DNA of 64,000 nucleotides. Origin: Gallionella sp. (GTDB lineage: Bacteria > Pseudomonadota > Gammaproteobacteria > Burkholderiales > Gallionellaceae). Below the pieces are notes generated by a model. That model did not search any database, was not told the origin of the DNA, and saw only the letters and a program-made list of their open reading frames with translations. Where the stretch lies: NCBI GenBank assembly GCA_028688275.1, contig JAQTYN010000002.1, positions 62,001 through 126,000 of the forward strand, in the 5' to 3' direction. Below are positions 8,232 to 18,166 of the stretch, piece by piece. Position numbers and translations under genes: made by a program. The stretch's first letter is position 1. Every line of letters starts with the position of its first letter.

Positions 8232-9020
8232 ATGAAATCAACACGTTGGTCTAAAATGCAACTGAAATTAGCTTTCTATCTATATTGTCAATTGCCCTTT
8301 GGCAAGCTGCACAGCCGCAATCCTGAAATTATTGAGCTTGCAACACTGATAGAGCGAACGCCCAGTGCCGTCGCCATGAAGCTCGTCAACTTTGCCAGCC
8401 TTGACCCCGCCATCACCAGCACGGGCAGGAGCGGGTTGGGAAATGCCAGCGCGCTGGATCGGGAAATATGGAACGAATTTAATGCAAATTGGGAAGAGGC
8501 GGCATCGGAGTGCTATGAATTACGCACGGCGTTAGAGGCGGACAAACAGCCTGTCATTTCACAACAAGTGACAATGGAACTGGACGAATTTGACCTGCAA
8601 GACTTTACGGGAGAAACCAAACGTGTCATGACTACACAACGTGTAAAACAGGCTTTTTTCCGTCGTGCGGTGCTAAGCAGCTATCAAGGTCGTTGTTGCA
8701 TGTCTGGCTTGTCAGAACCAAAATTACTCATTGCCAGCCATATTGTGCCGTGGAGTAAACATAAAGAACATCGCTTGAATCCGCGCAATGGGCTATGTCT
8801 TTCTGCCTTGCACGACAAGGCTTTCGATGGTGGTTTGCTCACATTGACCGATGACTTTCGGATCCTCATTTCCAAAGCTCTCAGTCAACGAAAAGAATCA
8901 TTTATTGAACAAGTTTTGTTGCCACTCGCAGGCAAGGTCATCACGATGCCCGAACGCTTTGCCCCAGCTCCCGCGTTTATTGCCCAACATCGGGCAGAAA
9001 TTTTCTTGGATGACCGCTGA
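8232..9020 (+). CDS. HNH endonuclease domain protein
   Basis: This 262-residue protein ends in an HNH nuclease module (about residues 145-215): a CCMSGLSEPKLL segment, ASHIVPWSKHKEHRLNPRNG carrying the first catalytic His and Asn, then LCLSALHDKAFDGG. The pattern matches the HNH_2 type. The N-terminal half (residues 1-110) is helical and contains an ERTPSAVAMKLVNFASLDP segment that may bind DNA. Such proteins are often restriction-like or defence nucleases. It lacks a good ribosome-binding site. A short unknown gene follows almost directly and may be functionally linked. It sits between two housekeeping genes, consistent with a small accessory insertion. Confidence 0.82.
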   Translation: MKSTRWSKMQLKLAFYLYCQLPFGKLHSRNPEIIELATLIERTPSAVAMKLVNFASLDPAITSTGRSGLGNASALDREIWNEFNANWEEAASECYELRTALEADKQPVISQQVTMELDEFDLQDFTGETKRVMTTQRVKQAFFRRAVLSSYQGRCCMSGLSEPKLLIASHIVPWSKHKEHRLNPRNGLCLSALHDKAFDGGLLTLTDDFRILISKALSQRKESFIEQVLLPLAGKVITMPERFAPAPAFIAQHRAEIFLDDR

Positions 9021-9024
9021 CATA

Positions 9025-9390
9025 ATGGATACACATATTTTCCACGAAGATGCTTTTTATGATTATTTCATCCCTTATCGTCATCCGAGTGCAACGTCAC
9101 ATTGCTGGGGAAACTTGGGATTAGAAACTTTTGGCAAGGATAGCAATTTGGTCAAAGAACTTCCTGCTGAGTATGTTTGGACGGTGCTGGATTTAGATGA
9201 CAATGGACATCAATGGATCACACCTGGGATACATTGGGTTAATCGAGTATGCTATCTCGTGACAGAAATCCCCCATAATTGGTTAGGGGTTGAATTTAGA
9301 ATCCCACGTCAAAACTCATCGCTCACCCCTATTGGATTGACTCGTCAAATTACGAGATTGAAACGCGTGATAGCAGACCACAGTTCCTGA
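9025..9390 (+). CDS. Unknown 121-residue protein next to the HNH gene
   Basis: I do not recognise this family. The protein is aromatic- and His-rich (MDTHIFHEDAFYDYFIPYRH, then SHCWGNLGLETF), with an acidic middle (WTVLDLDDNGHQWITPG) and a VNRVCYLVTEIPHNWLGVEF segment. It looks like a compact soluble domain without signal or membrane segment. It starts four bases after the HNH stop codon; an alternative ATG at 9010 overlaps that stop. The tight spacing implies co-expression with the nuclease. A modulator or immunity role is possible but purely contextual. Confidence 0.6.
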   Translation: MDTHIFHEDAFYDYFIPYRHPSATSHCWGNLGLETFGKDSNLVKELPAEYVWTVLDLDDNGHQWITPGIHWVNRVCYLVTEIPHNWLGVEFRIPRQNSSLTPIGLTRQITRLKRVIADHSS

Positions 9391-9802
9391 TAGGTACAAG
9401 CAACCGCAAAATCACGCGTTAAGGCGCGCAGCCAGTTTAGAGTCACCTTGAAGAAATTGTCTGGACTGTATAGAAAATTTGAGGCGGTTGATATTAAGTG
9501 AGCCAACGCATTCCCGCTGTCTTTATCGCCTAAATCTGTTATCTTTCCCGCTCGGTTCGGTAATTCTCATTTTGACCGTGGGTACGAATTTATTCGTACC
9601 GTTAGGCGTGAGCAAGGCTTGTTTGTCGCATTTTTCGCCCTTTCGGGCGATGTACGAATAAATTCGTACCCACAAAACCCTGCTATTTAATCAAAATGAG
9701 AATTGCTGCGCTCGGTCGTGTGACCGCTCCATTTTGGTGGTACGTGCGCGTCACGTGCCGCCGTTGCTTATCAATACTTGCTTTGAATGAATTAACTTAA
9801 AT
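9391..9802. other. Intergenic region with nested inverted repeats
   Basis: About 410 bp without a convincing gene. It holds a nested palindrome between 9561 and 9704 (annotated separately). Upstream of rlmD no strong promoter or ribosome-binding site is visible. Confidence 0.6.
9561..9704. repeat. Nested inverted repeat
   Basis: The outer arms are AATTCTCATTTTGA and TCAAAATGAGAATT. The inner arms (9578-9599 and 9652-9673) each contain the self-complementary GTACGAATTTATTCGTAC or its complement, and the centre has a small CGCCC/GGGCG hairpin. A copy of the inner arm recurs at 21644-21665. There is no coding sequence inside. It may be a MITE-like or REP-like element. Confidence 0.75.
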
Positions 9803-11116
9803 ATGACGACAGAAAATAGTGTAACGATTACCAGTTTGGATCAAGAATGCCGTGGCGTGGGGCATGTGGATGGGAAGGTGATTTTTGTGGAGGGGGCGTT
9901 AATCGGCGAAACCGTGCGTTATACGTCCTATCGCAAAAAACCTTCATTTGAATTGGCGCAAGCCACGCATATCGACCATCCTTCCTCGATGCGCGTCACG
10001 CCTAAATGCCGTCATTTCGGGGTGTGTGGCGGGTGTTCGATGCAACATTTGGAAGCCAATGCGCAAGTGGCGGTGAAGCAACGCATCTTGGAAGATAACC
10101 TCAAGCATATCGGCAAAGTCAAACCGCAGATTATTTTGCCTGCGATTTATGGACAAACGTGGGGATATCGCGAACGCGCCCGCATCTCGGTGAAATATGT
10201 CATCAAAAAGGGCAAAACACTGGTGGGTTTTCACGAAAAGCGCAGCAGCTTTGTCGCGGATATGTCGCACTGCGAAATTCTCGCCCCCAAAATTGCCCGT
10301 TTGTTGCCGTTGTTAGCCGAGCTGGTGAACGGCTTATCCATCCGCGCACAGTTGCCGCAAATCGAAGTGGCAGTGGGCGAAGCGGTGGATGCGCTGGTGT
10401 TGCGGATTATGGAAAAGCTGTCGCCCGCAGATGAGGACGCTTTACGTACCTTCGCCGATTTGCATCAAGTGCAGTTTTGGTTGCAAACCAAAGGACCTGA
10501 AACCATCGTCCCGTTTTATCCACTGGATGCGCCCGCGCTGTCGTACAGTTTGCCTGAGTTTGGCATCGTCATGCCGTTTGCCCCCGCTGAGTTTACCCAA
10601 GTCAATAGCGCGCTCAATCGGGTGATGATTAGCCGTGCCATTCGCTTACTCGACCCGCAACCGAATGAACGCATTGCCGATTTCTTCTGCGGTTTAGGCA
10701 ATTTTACTTTGCCGATTGCCCGCAGCGGGGCGCAGGTATTGGGGGTGGAAGGCAGCGAAGCCTTGGTCAAACGCGCTCGCCAAAATGCAGCCAGCAATGG
10801 CTTGTCGGCAAATACCGAATTTGCCGCCATGAATTTATTTGAAATGACCGATGCCAGCTTAGCGAAGTTGGGACATTTCGATAAATTATTAATTGATCCG
10901 CCACGCGATGGCGCGATGGCATTGGTACAATCCTTGGGTGGCGAGCATGACCCCAGTCGTATCGTGTATGTGTCGTGCAATCCCGCGACCTTGGCACGCG
11001 ATGCGGCGGAATTGGTGCAACGGGGTTATGTGCTGAAAGCAGCGGGGGTGATGAATATGTTCCCGCATACTTCGCATGTGGAGTCTATCGCGGTGTTTGA
11101 GAAGGTCGTTTCTTAA
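9803..11116 (+). CDS. rlmD: 23S rRNA (uracil-1939 C5) methyltransferase RlmD
   Basis: RlmD (RumA) methylates U1939 of 23S rRNA using S-adenosylmethionine. The 437-residue protein has an N-terminal TRAM domain (about 5-60), an iron-sulphur site with three clustered cysteines ([15 protein letters not shown]) and a fourth in SHCEIL, then the methyltransferase domain with [15 protein letters not shown] for cofactor binding, LIDPPRDGA, and the catalytic Cys392 in [11 protein letters not shown]. All key residues are present. The start lacks a clear ribosome-binding site, but the N-terminus aligns with the TRAM start. It is flanked by repeats and followed by a GC-rich hairpin. Confidence 0.95.
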   Translation: MTTENSVTITSLDQECRGVGHVDGKVIFVEGALIGETVRYTSYRKKPSFELAQATHIDHPSSMRVTPKCRHFGVCGGCSMQHLEANAQVAVKQRILEDNLKHIGKVKPQIILPAIYGQTWGYRERARISVKYVIKKGKTLVGFHEKRSSFVADMSHCEILAPKIARLLPLLAELVNGLSIRAQLPQIEVAVGEAVDALVLRIMEKLSPADEDALRTFADLHQVQFWLQTKGPETIVPFYPLDAPALSYSLPEFGIVMPFAPAEFTQVNSALNRVMISRAIRLLDPQPNERIADFFCGLGNFTLPIARSGAQVLGVEGSEALVKRARQNAASNGLSANTEFAAMNLFEMTDASLAKLGHFDKLLIDPPRDGAMALVQSLGGEHDPSRIVYVSCNPATLARDAAELVQRGYVLKAAGVMNMFPHTSHVESIAVFEKVVS

Positions 11117-11165
11117 GGGGCAGGGGCATTTCCCTCTCCCCTGCCCCTCTCCCGCATGCGGGCGA
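11116..11165 (+). terminator. GC-rich hairpins after rlmD
   Basis: GGGGCAGGGG pairs with CCCCTGCCCC (11117-11147), and CCCGCATGCGGG forms a second palindrome (11151-11162). There is no T-run, so termination is possible but not certain. The sequence belongs to the C-rich repeat type seen also near 21.7 and 63.6 kb. Confidence 0.4.
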
Positions 11166-11252
11166 GGGGAATGTGTGTATAGGTTAGCGATTTCATCGCA
11201 TGCTGAATCAAAATCCGTTGGTTGACGAATTGGAAATTTTGGGGAGAGAGTG

Positions 11253-14200
11253 ATGTTGACGAAATTTCGTATGCTATTGGGCATCGCACTGGTGTGCGCA
11301 GCCTTTGTACAAGCCGATGCACAACGCCTCCGCGCGCCCTCAACAGGTGCGATGTACGTTGATCGTTTTGATCCCCAAGGCGAGGTGAAAGATCCCCAGC
11401 ACTTCACGGCACAATTTAACGATGATGTGGTGAAGTTGGGTGATGCAAACGGTCCTGTACCTTTTGATATTCAATGTCCTGTATCGGGAACGAATCGTTG
11501 GGAGAATGCGCGTAGCTGGAGCTACACCTTGAAACGTCCCTTAAACCCAGGCGAGCGTTGTCATTTTACGGCGAAGGTGGGCTTGAGGTCGTTATCAGGT
11601 AAGGAAATCCGCAACGCCGAAACCTATGTCGTCAGCACGCCTGGCCCTTGGGTAGAGAGCATTACCCCATCCCAGTCGACCTACGAAGTACGAAAAATTG
11701 AAGAAGACCAAGTTTTCTTGTTAGACACGCGCTTGCCTGTTAATGCGAAATCGGTCGCGCAATTCTCATGGTGCGAAGCGGAAGGCGTAGGTGAGCGCAT
11801 CCCAGTATCTGTACTTTCCAATGCAGATTATGCCAAAGTAATTAAAGCATCTGATTTTGAGTATCAAAAACCCACCCATGGCATTGCGCTGCAATGTAGT
11901 CGCCCCTTGCCAACGGGCATGAAAATGAAGCTGGTGTGGGGGCGTGGGATACAGGCCGAAGGTGGCGCAAAGGTGCTTGAAGACAGCGTCTTTTCTTATC
12001 AAGTACGCACCCCATTCACTGCCCGTTTTGGCTGTGATCGTGAACGCGCCAATATGCCTTGCTCACCCTTGTCCAATTTGTGGTTAGAATTCAGCGAAAA
12101 TATCAGCACCGAGTTGGCGAACAAAATTCGCTTAGTAGGTAAGAATGGCGAGCAACGACCCGAAGAATGGAGTGCTGAATACCGTGCAGCGCGCAAAGCC
12201 TTAGGACACCCACTCCCCGACCGTCCCCCTCAACGCGAGGAGGATCATTTGGATCGTGTGACCTTCAAAGGTCCCTTCCCACCCAATAGTGAATTTACTG
12301 TTGTCATTCCTAAAGAGCTTAAAGATTTGAGTGGTCGCCCCTTGAGCAATGCGGCGCAATTTCCGCTGAAAACGCGCGTAGCAGGTTATCCACCCTTAGC
12401 CAAATTTGCCGCAGGGTTTGGGATTTTGGAAAAAACCGAAGGTGGCGTTTTGCCCGTCACGCTGCGCAATGTGGAAGCCAATCTAAAAATGCGGGTGCTG
12501 CATGAAACCACTGATGCCGCCATGTTAAAAACGTGGGCGGATATGGAGGCGTTTGAGGCGCACGTCCCCGCCACGCAGTCACAAGAGAGTGAGGACGCGC
12601 CCGCCAGTTACGATCAGTATTACCCCCGCGAGTTGTCTTATTTAGCACAACGACGCGAAGCCACGGTGCAAAATCTGCCTAAGCCCAATGGGGAACAAGC
12701 CTTTGAAGTGGTGGGCATCCCGCTGCAAAAACCAGGCTTTTATGTGGTGGAAATTGAAAGCCAGCTACTCGGCAGCAGCTTGTTAAAGACCCCCAAGCCC
12801 ATGTATGTGCGCTCACAAGCCCTCGTCACCGATATGTCGGTGCATTTCAAAAAGGGACGGGATAACAGCTTGGTGTGGGTGACTTCTTTGGTAACAGGCA
12901 AAGGCGTACCGAATGCCGATGTGCATATCTACGGCTGTAATAGCAAAGTATTAGCTCAAGGTAAAACCGATGCCTTGGGGCGAATGTTGTGGGCAAAACC
13001 GCTTCCTGTTGAGGAACACTGCGATAACAATGTGAATTTTGTGACGGCACGTCTGGGTGAGGATTTCTCCTTTGTCCGTTCTGACTGGGATAAAGGCATC
13101 GAGCCTTGGCGATATAACTTGCACGATTGGGATCAGATTGCCAGCCCCAAAATTCATACCGTGTTGGATCGCAGCTTGTTCCGCGCGGGTGAAACCGTGT
13201 CCATGAAACACATCGCCCGCTTGCCCAAAGCACATGGTTTTTCTTATCCTAATCCTGCCGAACTTCCTCAAAAGGTCACGATACAGGTCTATGGCAGCGA
13301 TGAAGAGATCGCATTTCCTTTAGTTTGGGATGCGCGAGGCATCGCGATCACGCAATGGAAAATTCCAGAATCCGCAAAGTTAGGCGTGTATTCCGTGCAA
13401 ATGGGGGATTGGAATTCAACCGCCGAATTTAGAGTGTCCGAATTCCGTTTACCTAAATTTAAAGGTGCGGTGCAAGCTGAAAAGCACCGTGTCGCGAATG
13501 TAAAAAAAGTGCCTATAAACTTGTCCTTGTCTTACTTAAATGGCGGCGTGGCGAGTGGGCAGCAAGTTCAGTTGTCTGGCTTATTGTCAGGCAGTTATAC
13601 CTCGTTTCCCCGTTATCGTGATTACTCGTTCGGCATGGATAACGATGATACATCCTATGACTCGACTGACGATTTAGTTATGGATAAGCAAGTCGTCACA
13701 CTGAGCAAACAAGGGACAGCGCAAGTAATGATGCCATTGACTAAACTGGTACTAAGACCCATGGAATTGCGCAGTGAAATGACCTTTAATGATCCCAATG
13801 GTGAAGTGCAAACCATCGCAGGGGTGACGGAAATCTGGCCTGCGGAAGTCATGGTGGGGGCGCAAATTAACGATGCGGAAAATGCCGAGGGCACACATGC
13901 CTTACAAGCCATTGTGCTGAATATGGAAGGTAAACCACGCGAAGGTGTACAAGTCAGCGTCATGGGGGAACATCGTTGGGAGTTCGTGCATCGCAAACGG
14001 ATTTTGGGCGGATTTTATAGCTATGAAACCGAAAAACACCGCGATGACTTAGGCACGCTGTGTAGTGGCAAAACCAATCAATACGGGGTGTTTCGCTGTG
14101 CGGTGTCGGCAAAACAAGCAGGCGCAATTAAGCTTAAGGTGCTGGCGTTAGATGGCAAGGGCGGCGAGAGTCAGGCCGATCTGCGCTATTACAATTCCAG

Positions 14201-16967
14201 CGAAGGCGACTTTTGGTTTGACCAGCAAGATCAAGATCGCATGGATGTGATTCCCGAAAAACACGAGTATCAACCAGGGGAAATCGCGCGTTTCCAAGTG
14301 CGCACGCCTTTCCATGATGCGACCGCGTTGATTACTGTCGAGCGCGAAGGCATTGTGGAAAGTTTTGTGCGACCTTTACACCGCGAAGATGCCACCATCG
14401 AAATTCCCGTGGGTGAAAACTGGGGACCGAATGTGTTTGTGTCGGTGTTGGCAGTGCGCGGTCGGGTGCGGGAAGTGCCGTGGTATTCCTTCTTCCAATG
14501 GGGATGGCATACCCCGACTACCTGGTGGAATGCGTGGCGCGGCAGCAAAAACACGCCAGCGGTCACCGCGATGGTGGATTTGGCGAAACCCGCGTTCAAA
14601 TTAGGCATCGTTCGGCTGGATGTGGGCATCAAAGGCGCGCGCTTGAAGGTGGAGGTGACCACAGACAAAACCGTGTACGCGCCACGCGGTCAGGCAACGG
14701 TCAAAATTCGGGTGCGCTTGCCCAATGGCAAACCCGCACCCGCTGGTAGTGAAGTGATGGTCGCGGCGGTCGATCAAGCCTTGTTGGAACTCGCACCTAA
14801 CCCAAGTTGGGACTTGTTGGAAGACATGATGCAGGAGCGCGGCTATATGGTGGCAACCGCCACCGCGCAAATGCAGGTCATCGGCAAACGCCATTTTGGT
14901 AAAAAAGCCCTGCCTGCGGGCGGGGGCGGTGGACGCGCTTCGTCACGCGAATTGTTTGACACGCTGTTGTTCTGGCAACCTCGCGTCAAGCTGGATGCGC
15001 AAGGCATGGCGACCCTTACCGTGCCGCTCAATGACAGCCTGACTGCGTTCAAAATTGTCGCCGTGGCGGATGTCGATACGGGCTACTTTGGCACGGGTTC
15101 AACTGAAATTACCAGTACGCAAGATGTGCAACTCACTGCGGGCGTGCCGCCTTTGGTGCGCGAAGGCGATCATTATCTAGCCATGATGAGCGTGCGTAAC
15201 GTCACGAAATCCGCCTTGGCTCTCAAAGTGCAAGCCACAGCGGGTTCACAAACCCTGCCCGTGTTGCCCATGAACTTGGCGGGCGGCGAAGCGCAAGAGT
15301 TAAGCTGGTCGGTGACGGTGCCGAGTGGGGTAGAGAGTTTGCCTTGGCAAATTTCAGTGGTGGATGCGCAAGGTAAAGTGTGGGACAGCCTGAAGTTCAC
15401 CCAAAAAATCCAGCCACGTGTGCCTGTGACCACGCAACAAGCGATGTTTATGCGCTTGGAACAGCCTTATCGCGTGGCGACCAGCTTGCCTGACGGCGCA
15501 TTGGCAGGGCAAGGCGGTATCGCGGTACAACTTAGCGCGAAACTGGCCGACCAAACCGAGGGCATGCGTCAGTATTTCCTCAGCTATCCTTATAGCTGTT
15601 TGGAGCAAAAAGTCTCGATTGCCGCTGGATTGCAAGATGCGCAGCGTTGGGCGGACATTAGCCAAAATCTTTCTGGCTATTTAGATGCGAGCGGCTTGGC
15701 GCAATACTTCCCTGGTGCAGGACGCGGCAGCCCGACCTTGACGGGCTATGTGTTGGTCATGGCGGATGAGCAAGGCATCAAACTGCCTGAAGCCGTGGAT
15801 ACCAAAATGCAGCGCGGCTTGCTGGATTTTGCCGAAGGGCGCACGCCTAAGGAACAAGGCGTAATGGACTTGACGTATCTGACGGCTCGTCGTTTACAAG
15901 CCTTGGAAGCCTTATCGCACCGTGGTTTGGTAACAGGGCGCATGTTGACCGCCTTCGAGTTTAAGCCCAATACCCAAAGCACGCTGATGCTGATTGACTG
16001 GTATTCCTTGTTGCATCGTGTAGCCGATGCGCCACAACGTGCCGAACGCTTGGCACAAGTGGAGCGTGAATTGCGCAACCGCCTGAGCTATGCGGGCGGT
16101 CGGATGATGTTTAGCAGCGAAACACGTGACAACTGGTGGTGGATGATGGCGAATGGCGAAACCAATGCCTTACGTTTATTGAACGTGGTGATGGAAGATC
16201 CCGCTTGGAAAGACGATTTGCCCGCCTTGTTGCGCGGTGCCTTGTTGCGCCAAAGCAAAGGCAGCTGGAGTACCACGGTCGGCAACGTTTGGGGCAGTTT
16301 GGCACTGAAGAAATTCAGTGCTAAATTCGAGCGCGAAACGGTCACAGGGGTCACCACCGCGCAACTGGGTGCGGCAAAAGCGGTGCAATATCATTGGGAT
16401 AAACCTGTTGCCGCCCCCCTACAACTGCCTTGGCAATCTGCTCAAGCTGACTTTAGCTTGTCGCATCAAGGCAGTGGCAGCCCTTGGGCAACGGTGATGC
16501 TGCGCGCTGCGATTCCTGGCAAACAACTGGAAAGCGGCTATCGCATCCAACGCACCATCACACCCATCGACCAAAAGGTCAAAGGGCAATGGAGTCGCGG
16601 TGACTTGATGCGGGTACGGGTGGATGTGGACGCAGGACAAGCGATGAAATGGGTGGCTTTGTCAGACCCCATCCCCAGTGGAGCCAGTATCATGGGCAAC
16701 ACCGCCCGCGATTCGCAAATTGCCCAACAAGGCGAAAATCGCTATCGCCGCGATGACCGCAACGACGCATGGGCAAGCTTCACCGAACGCGGTCTAGGCT
16801 TCTTCCGCGCTTACTACGAAACCGTCCCCAAAGGACACTTCTGGTTTGAATACACCCTGCGCCTCAACAACCCAGGCGAATTCTCGCTCCCCCCTACACG
16901 GGTTGAAGCCATGTACGCACCTGAATTATTTGGACAATTCCCCAATGACAGGGTGGTGGTGAAGTGA
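11253..16967 (+). CDS. Thioester-containing bacterial alpha-2-macroglobulin
   Basis: This 1904-residue periplasmic protein belongs to the bacterial alpha-2-macroglobulin family (YfhM/type I). Such proteins trap attacking proteases after cleavage of a bait region, linking them through a Cys-Gln thioester. A Sec signal (LLGIALVCAAFVQADA) opens the chain. MG-like beta domains follow, then the A2M domain (LTVPLNDSLTAFKIVAVADV), and the thioester motif CLEQ with Cys1449, followed by the alpha-helical thioester domain. A Gly-rich loop (PAGGGGGRASS) lies just before the A2M segment. The start is fixed by GGGGAG six bases before the ATG. There is no proper lipobox (ALVC lacks a small residue before Cys), so it may be soluble rather than lipid-anchored as in E. 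coli. The usual partner pbpC is not adjacent. Confidence 0.92.
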   Translation: MLTKFRMLLGIALVCAAFVQADAQRLRAPSTGAMYVDRFDPQGEVKDPQHFTAQFNDDVVKLGDANGPVPFDIQCPVSGTNRWENARSWSYTLKRPLNPGERCHFTAKVGLRSLSGKEIRNAETYVVSTPGPWVESITPSQSTYEVRKIEEDQVFLLDTRLPVNAKSVAQFSWCEAEGVGERIPVSVLSNADYAKVIKASDFEYQKPTHGIALQCSRPLPTGMKMKLVWGRGIQAEGGAKVLEDSVFSYQVRTPFTARFGCDRERANMPCSPLSNLWLEFSENISTELANKIRLVGKNGEQRPEEWSAEYRAARKALGHPLPDRPPQREEDHLDRVTFKGPFPPNSEFTVVIPKELKDLSGRPLSNAAQFPLKTRVAGYPPLAKFAAGFGILEKTEGGVLPVTLRNVEANLKMRVLHETTDAAMLKTWADMEAFEAHVPATQSQESEDAPASYDQYYPRELSYLAQRREATVQNLPKPNGEQAFEVVGIPLQKPGFYVVEIESQLLGSSLLKTPKPMYVRSQALVTDMSVHFKKGRDNSLVWVTSLVTGKGVPNADVHIYGCNSKVLAQGKTDALGRMLWAKPLPVEEHCDNNVNFVTARLGEDFSFVRSDWDKGIEPWRYNLHDWDQIASPKIHTVLDRSLFRAGETVSMKHIARLPKAHGFSYPNPAELPQKVTIQVYGSDEEIAFPLVWDARGIAITQWKIPESAKLGVYSVQMGDWNSTAEFRVSEFRLPKFKGAVQAEKHRVANVKKVPINLSLSYLNGGVASGQQVQLSGLLSGSYTSFPRYRDYSFGMDNDDTSYDSTDDLVMDKQVVTLSKQGTAQVMMPLTKLVLRPMELRSEMTFNDPNGEVQTIAGVTEIWPAEVMVGAQINDAENAEGTHALQAIVLNMEGKPREGVQVSVMGEHRWEFVHRKRILGGFYSYETEKHRDDLGTLCSGKTNQYGVFRCAVSAKQAGAIKLKVLALDGKGGESQADLRYYNSSEGDFWFDQQDQDRMDVIPEKHEYQPGEIARFQVRTPFHDATALITVEREGIVESFVRPLHREDATIEIPVGENWGPNVFVSVLAVRGRVREVPWYSFFQWGWHTPTTWWNAWRGSKNTPAVTAMVDLAKPAFKLGIVRLDVGIKGARLKVEVTTDKTVYAPRGQATVKIRVRLPNGKPAPAGSEVMVAAVDQALLELAPNPSWDLLEDMMQERGYMVATATAQMQVIGKRHFGKKALPAGGGGGRASSRELFDTLLFWQPRVKLDAQGMATLTVPLNDSLTAFKIVAVADVDTGYFGTGSTEITSTQDVQLTAGVPPLVREGDHYLAMMSVRNVTKSALALKVQATAGSQTLPVLPMNLAGGEAQELSWSVTVPSGVESLPWQISVVDAQGKVWDSLKFTQKIQPRVPVTTQQAMFMRLEQPYRVATSLPDGALAGQGGIAVQLSAKLADQTEGMRQYFLSYPYSCLEQKVSIAAGLQDAQRWADISQNLSGYLDASGLAQYFPGAGRGSPTLTGYVLVMADEQGIKLPEAVDTKMQRGLLDFAEGRTPKEQGVMDLTYLTARRLQALEALSHRGLVTGRMLTAFEFKPNTQSTLMLIDWYSLLHRVADAPQRAERLAQVERELRNRLSYAGGRMMFSSETRDNWWWMMANGETNALRLLNVVMEDPAWKDDLPALLRGALLRQSKGSWSTTVGNVWGSLALKKFSAKFERETVTGVTTAQLGAAKAVQYHWDKPVAAPLQLPWQSAQADFSLSHQGSGSPWATVMLRAAIPGKQLESGYRIQRTITPIDQKVKGQWSRGDLMRVRVDVDAGQAMKWVALSDPIPSGASIMGNTARDSQIAQQGENRYRRDDRNDAWASFTERGLGFFRAYYETVPKGHFWFEYTLRLNNPGEFSLPPTRVEAMYAPELFGQFPNDRVVVK

Positions 16968-16973
16968 TGCGTA

Positions 16974-17005
16974 GTCGGGTGAGCGGCTTTATTGCGTAAC
17001 CCGAC
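16974..17005 (+). terminator. Stem-loop after the alpha-2-macroglobulin gene
   Basis: GTCGGGT and ACCCGAC form a 7-bp stem with an 18-base loop shortly after the stop codon. There is no strong T-run, so its efficiency as a terminator is uncertain. Confidence 0.4.
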
Positions 17006-17074
17006 AATTGCTTCCTATCATGCTATTACGGTAGAATCCGTCCACTTTTTGTCACACCCCACTTGGGAGTTATG

Positions 17075-17275
17075 ATGCTTTCCGTCCAATCTATTGAAGC
17101 TGCTATTCAACAACTGCCTGAGCCAGATTTGGCAGAATTCCGTCGTTGGTTTACCCAATTTAATGAGTCCATCTGGGATAAGCAAATTGAGCAGGATGCC
17201 CAAGCGGGTAAATTGGATACGTTAGCGGCTGAAGCCATGGCTGAATATCAAAATGGTCAGGCAACTGAGCTTTGA
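17075..17275 (+). CDS. Antitoxin of a RelE/ParE-type toxin-antitoxin pair
   Basis: The 66-residue acidic protein (MLSVQSIEAAIQQLPEPDLA and onward, ending YQNGQATEL) matches short antitoxins paired with the RelE/ParE-like toxin that follows. Typical features are AIQQLP near the start, the FRRWF segment and the KQIEQDAQAGKLDTLAAEAM helix. It should bind the toxin through its C-terminal half and, as in most type II systems, may repress its own promoter. Of two adjacent ATG codons I prefer 17075, which leaves five bases after GGGAG. Its stop overlaps the toxin start. Confidence 0.75.
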   Translation: MLSVQSIEAAIQQLPEPDLAEFRRWFTQFNESIWDKQIEQDAQAGKLDTLAAEAMAEYQNGQATEL

Positions 17276-17532
17276 AACATTTTGCTTCATCTAAATTCTG
17301 GCAATGTTTTTATGGTTTACCAGACTCAGTGCAACGCCAAGCACGTCATAGCTATGAGCTGCTTAAACAAAACCCACATCATCCATCCTTGCAATTTAAA
17401 CCTGTTCGAGCTGGTGCATTCCGCAGTGTGCGCATTAGCTTGGGCTATCGCGCATTAGGCATTCCCGTATCGCAAGGTATTCAATGGTTCTGGATTGGTA
17501 GCCATGCCGATTACGATAAGCTGCTTGCTTAA
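17272..17532 (+). CDS. RelE/ParE-superfamily toxin
   Basis: This 86-residue basic protein fits the RelE/ParE fold: an N-terminal helix pair (FWQCFYGLPDSVQRQARHSY), then beta strands (LQFKPVRAGAFRSVRISLGY and IQWFWIGSHADYDKLL). The ending with GSHADYDKL is typical. The start codon is TTG, placed so that TTGA overlaps the antitoxin stop and couples translation. RelE relatives cut mRNA on the ribosome and ParE relatives inhibit gyrase; the sequence alone does not decide which applies. Confidence 0.75.
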   Translation: MKHFASSKFWQCFYGLPDSVQRQARHSYELLKQNPHHPSLQFKPVRAGAFRSVRISLGYRALGIPVSQGIQWFWIGSHADYDKLLA

Positions 17533-17585
17533 TCTGACAGTATTCACCCGCAGCCCAACGCCTTGTACCTACATCACCACACAAC

Positions 17586-18119
17586 ATGCTCGAAGTCATT
17601 ATCCTAGCCATCGCCCTGAGTATGGACGCATTCGCCGTCTCTATCGGATTAGGGGCGAAGAAAAACGCGGCACATTTGGCACTTAGAGCGGGACTATTCT
17701 TTGGAGTGTTTCAAGCTTTGATGCCGTTTATCGGTTATTTGGGCGGCAAGGGCGTGTTATCTTGGATAGACGCGTATTCGCACCTCATCGCCTTTGGATT
17801 ATTGACTTTGATCGGGGCGAAAATGATTTACGAAGCCTTGCAAGAGGGCATAGAAGAAGATATTGCGGGGATCACCAACAAGCTGATGTTGATGCTGGCG
17901 ATTGCCACCAGCATAGATGCCATGGCGGCGGGATTTAGCCTGACGTTCCTGGAGGTCAATCCCTATCTTGCCTGCCTGACAATCGGTGTCGTCACCTTTG
18001 CCTTTAGCGTACTCGGCGTTTACATCGGCAAGCGCAGCGGCACTTGGCTGGAAAGCAAAGCAGAACTCTTCGGCGGCACGGTATTGATACTCATTGGTAT
18101 TAAGTTGCTGGTATCCTAA
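17586..18119 (+). CDS. mntP: Manganese efflux pump MntP
   Basis: MntP exports Mn2+ from the cytoplasm. The 177-residue protein has six hydrophobic segments and the paired acidic motifs of the family: [14 protein letters not shown] near the N-terminus and [16 protein letters not shown] in the second half, reflecting its internal duplication. Length and motifs are normal. It follows the toxin gene by 53 bases without a visible ribosome-binding site. No yybP-ykoY-type riboswitch fits in this gap, so regulation may be through an upstream promoter or another factor. Confidence 0.93.
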   Translation: MLEVIILAIALSMDAFAVSIGLGAKKNAAHLALRAGLFFGVFQALMPFIGYLGGKGVLSWIDAYSHLIAFGLLTLIGAKMIYEALQEGIEEDIAGITNKLMLMLAIATSIDAMAAGFSLTFLEVNPYLACLTIGVVTFAFSVLGVYIGKRSGTWLESKAELFGGTVLILIGIKLLVS

Positions 18120-18166
18120 CGACCTGTCACTAGGCTGACATCCGAATCCATTTTCAGGAGTCTGTT

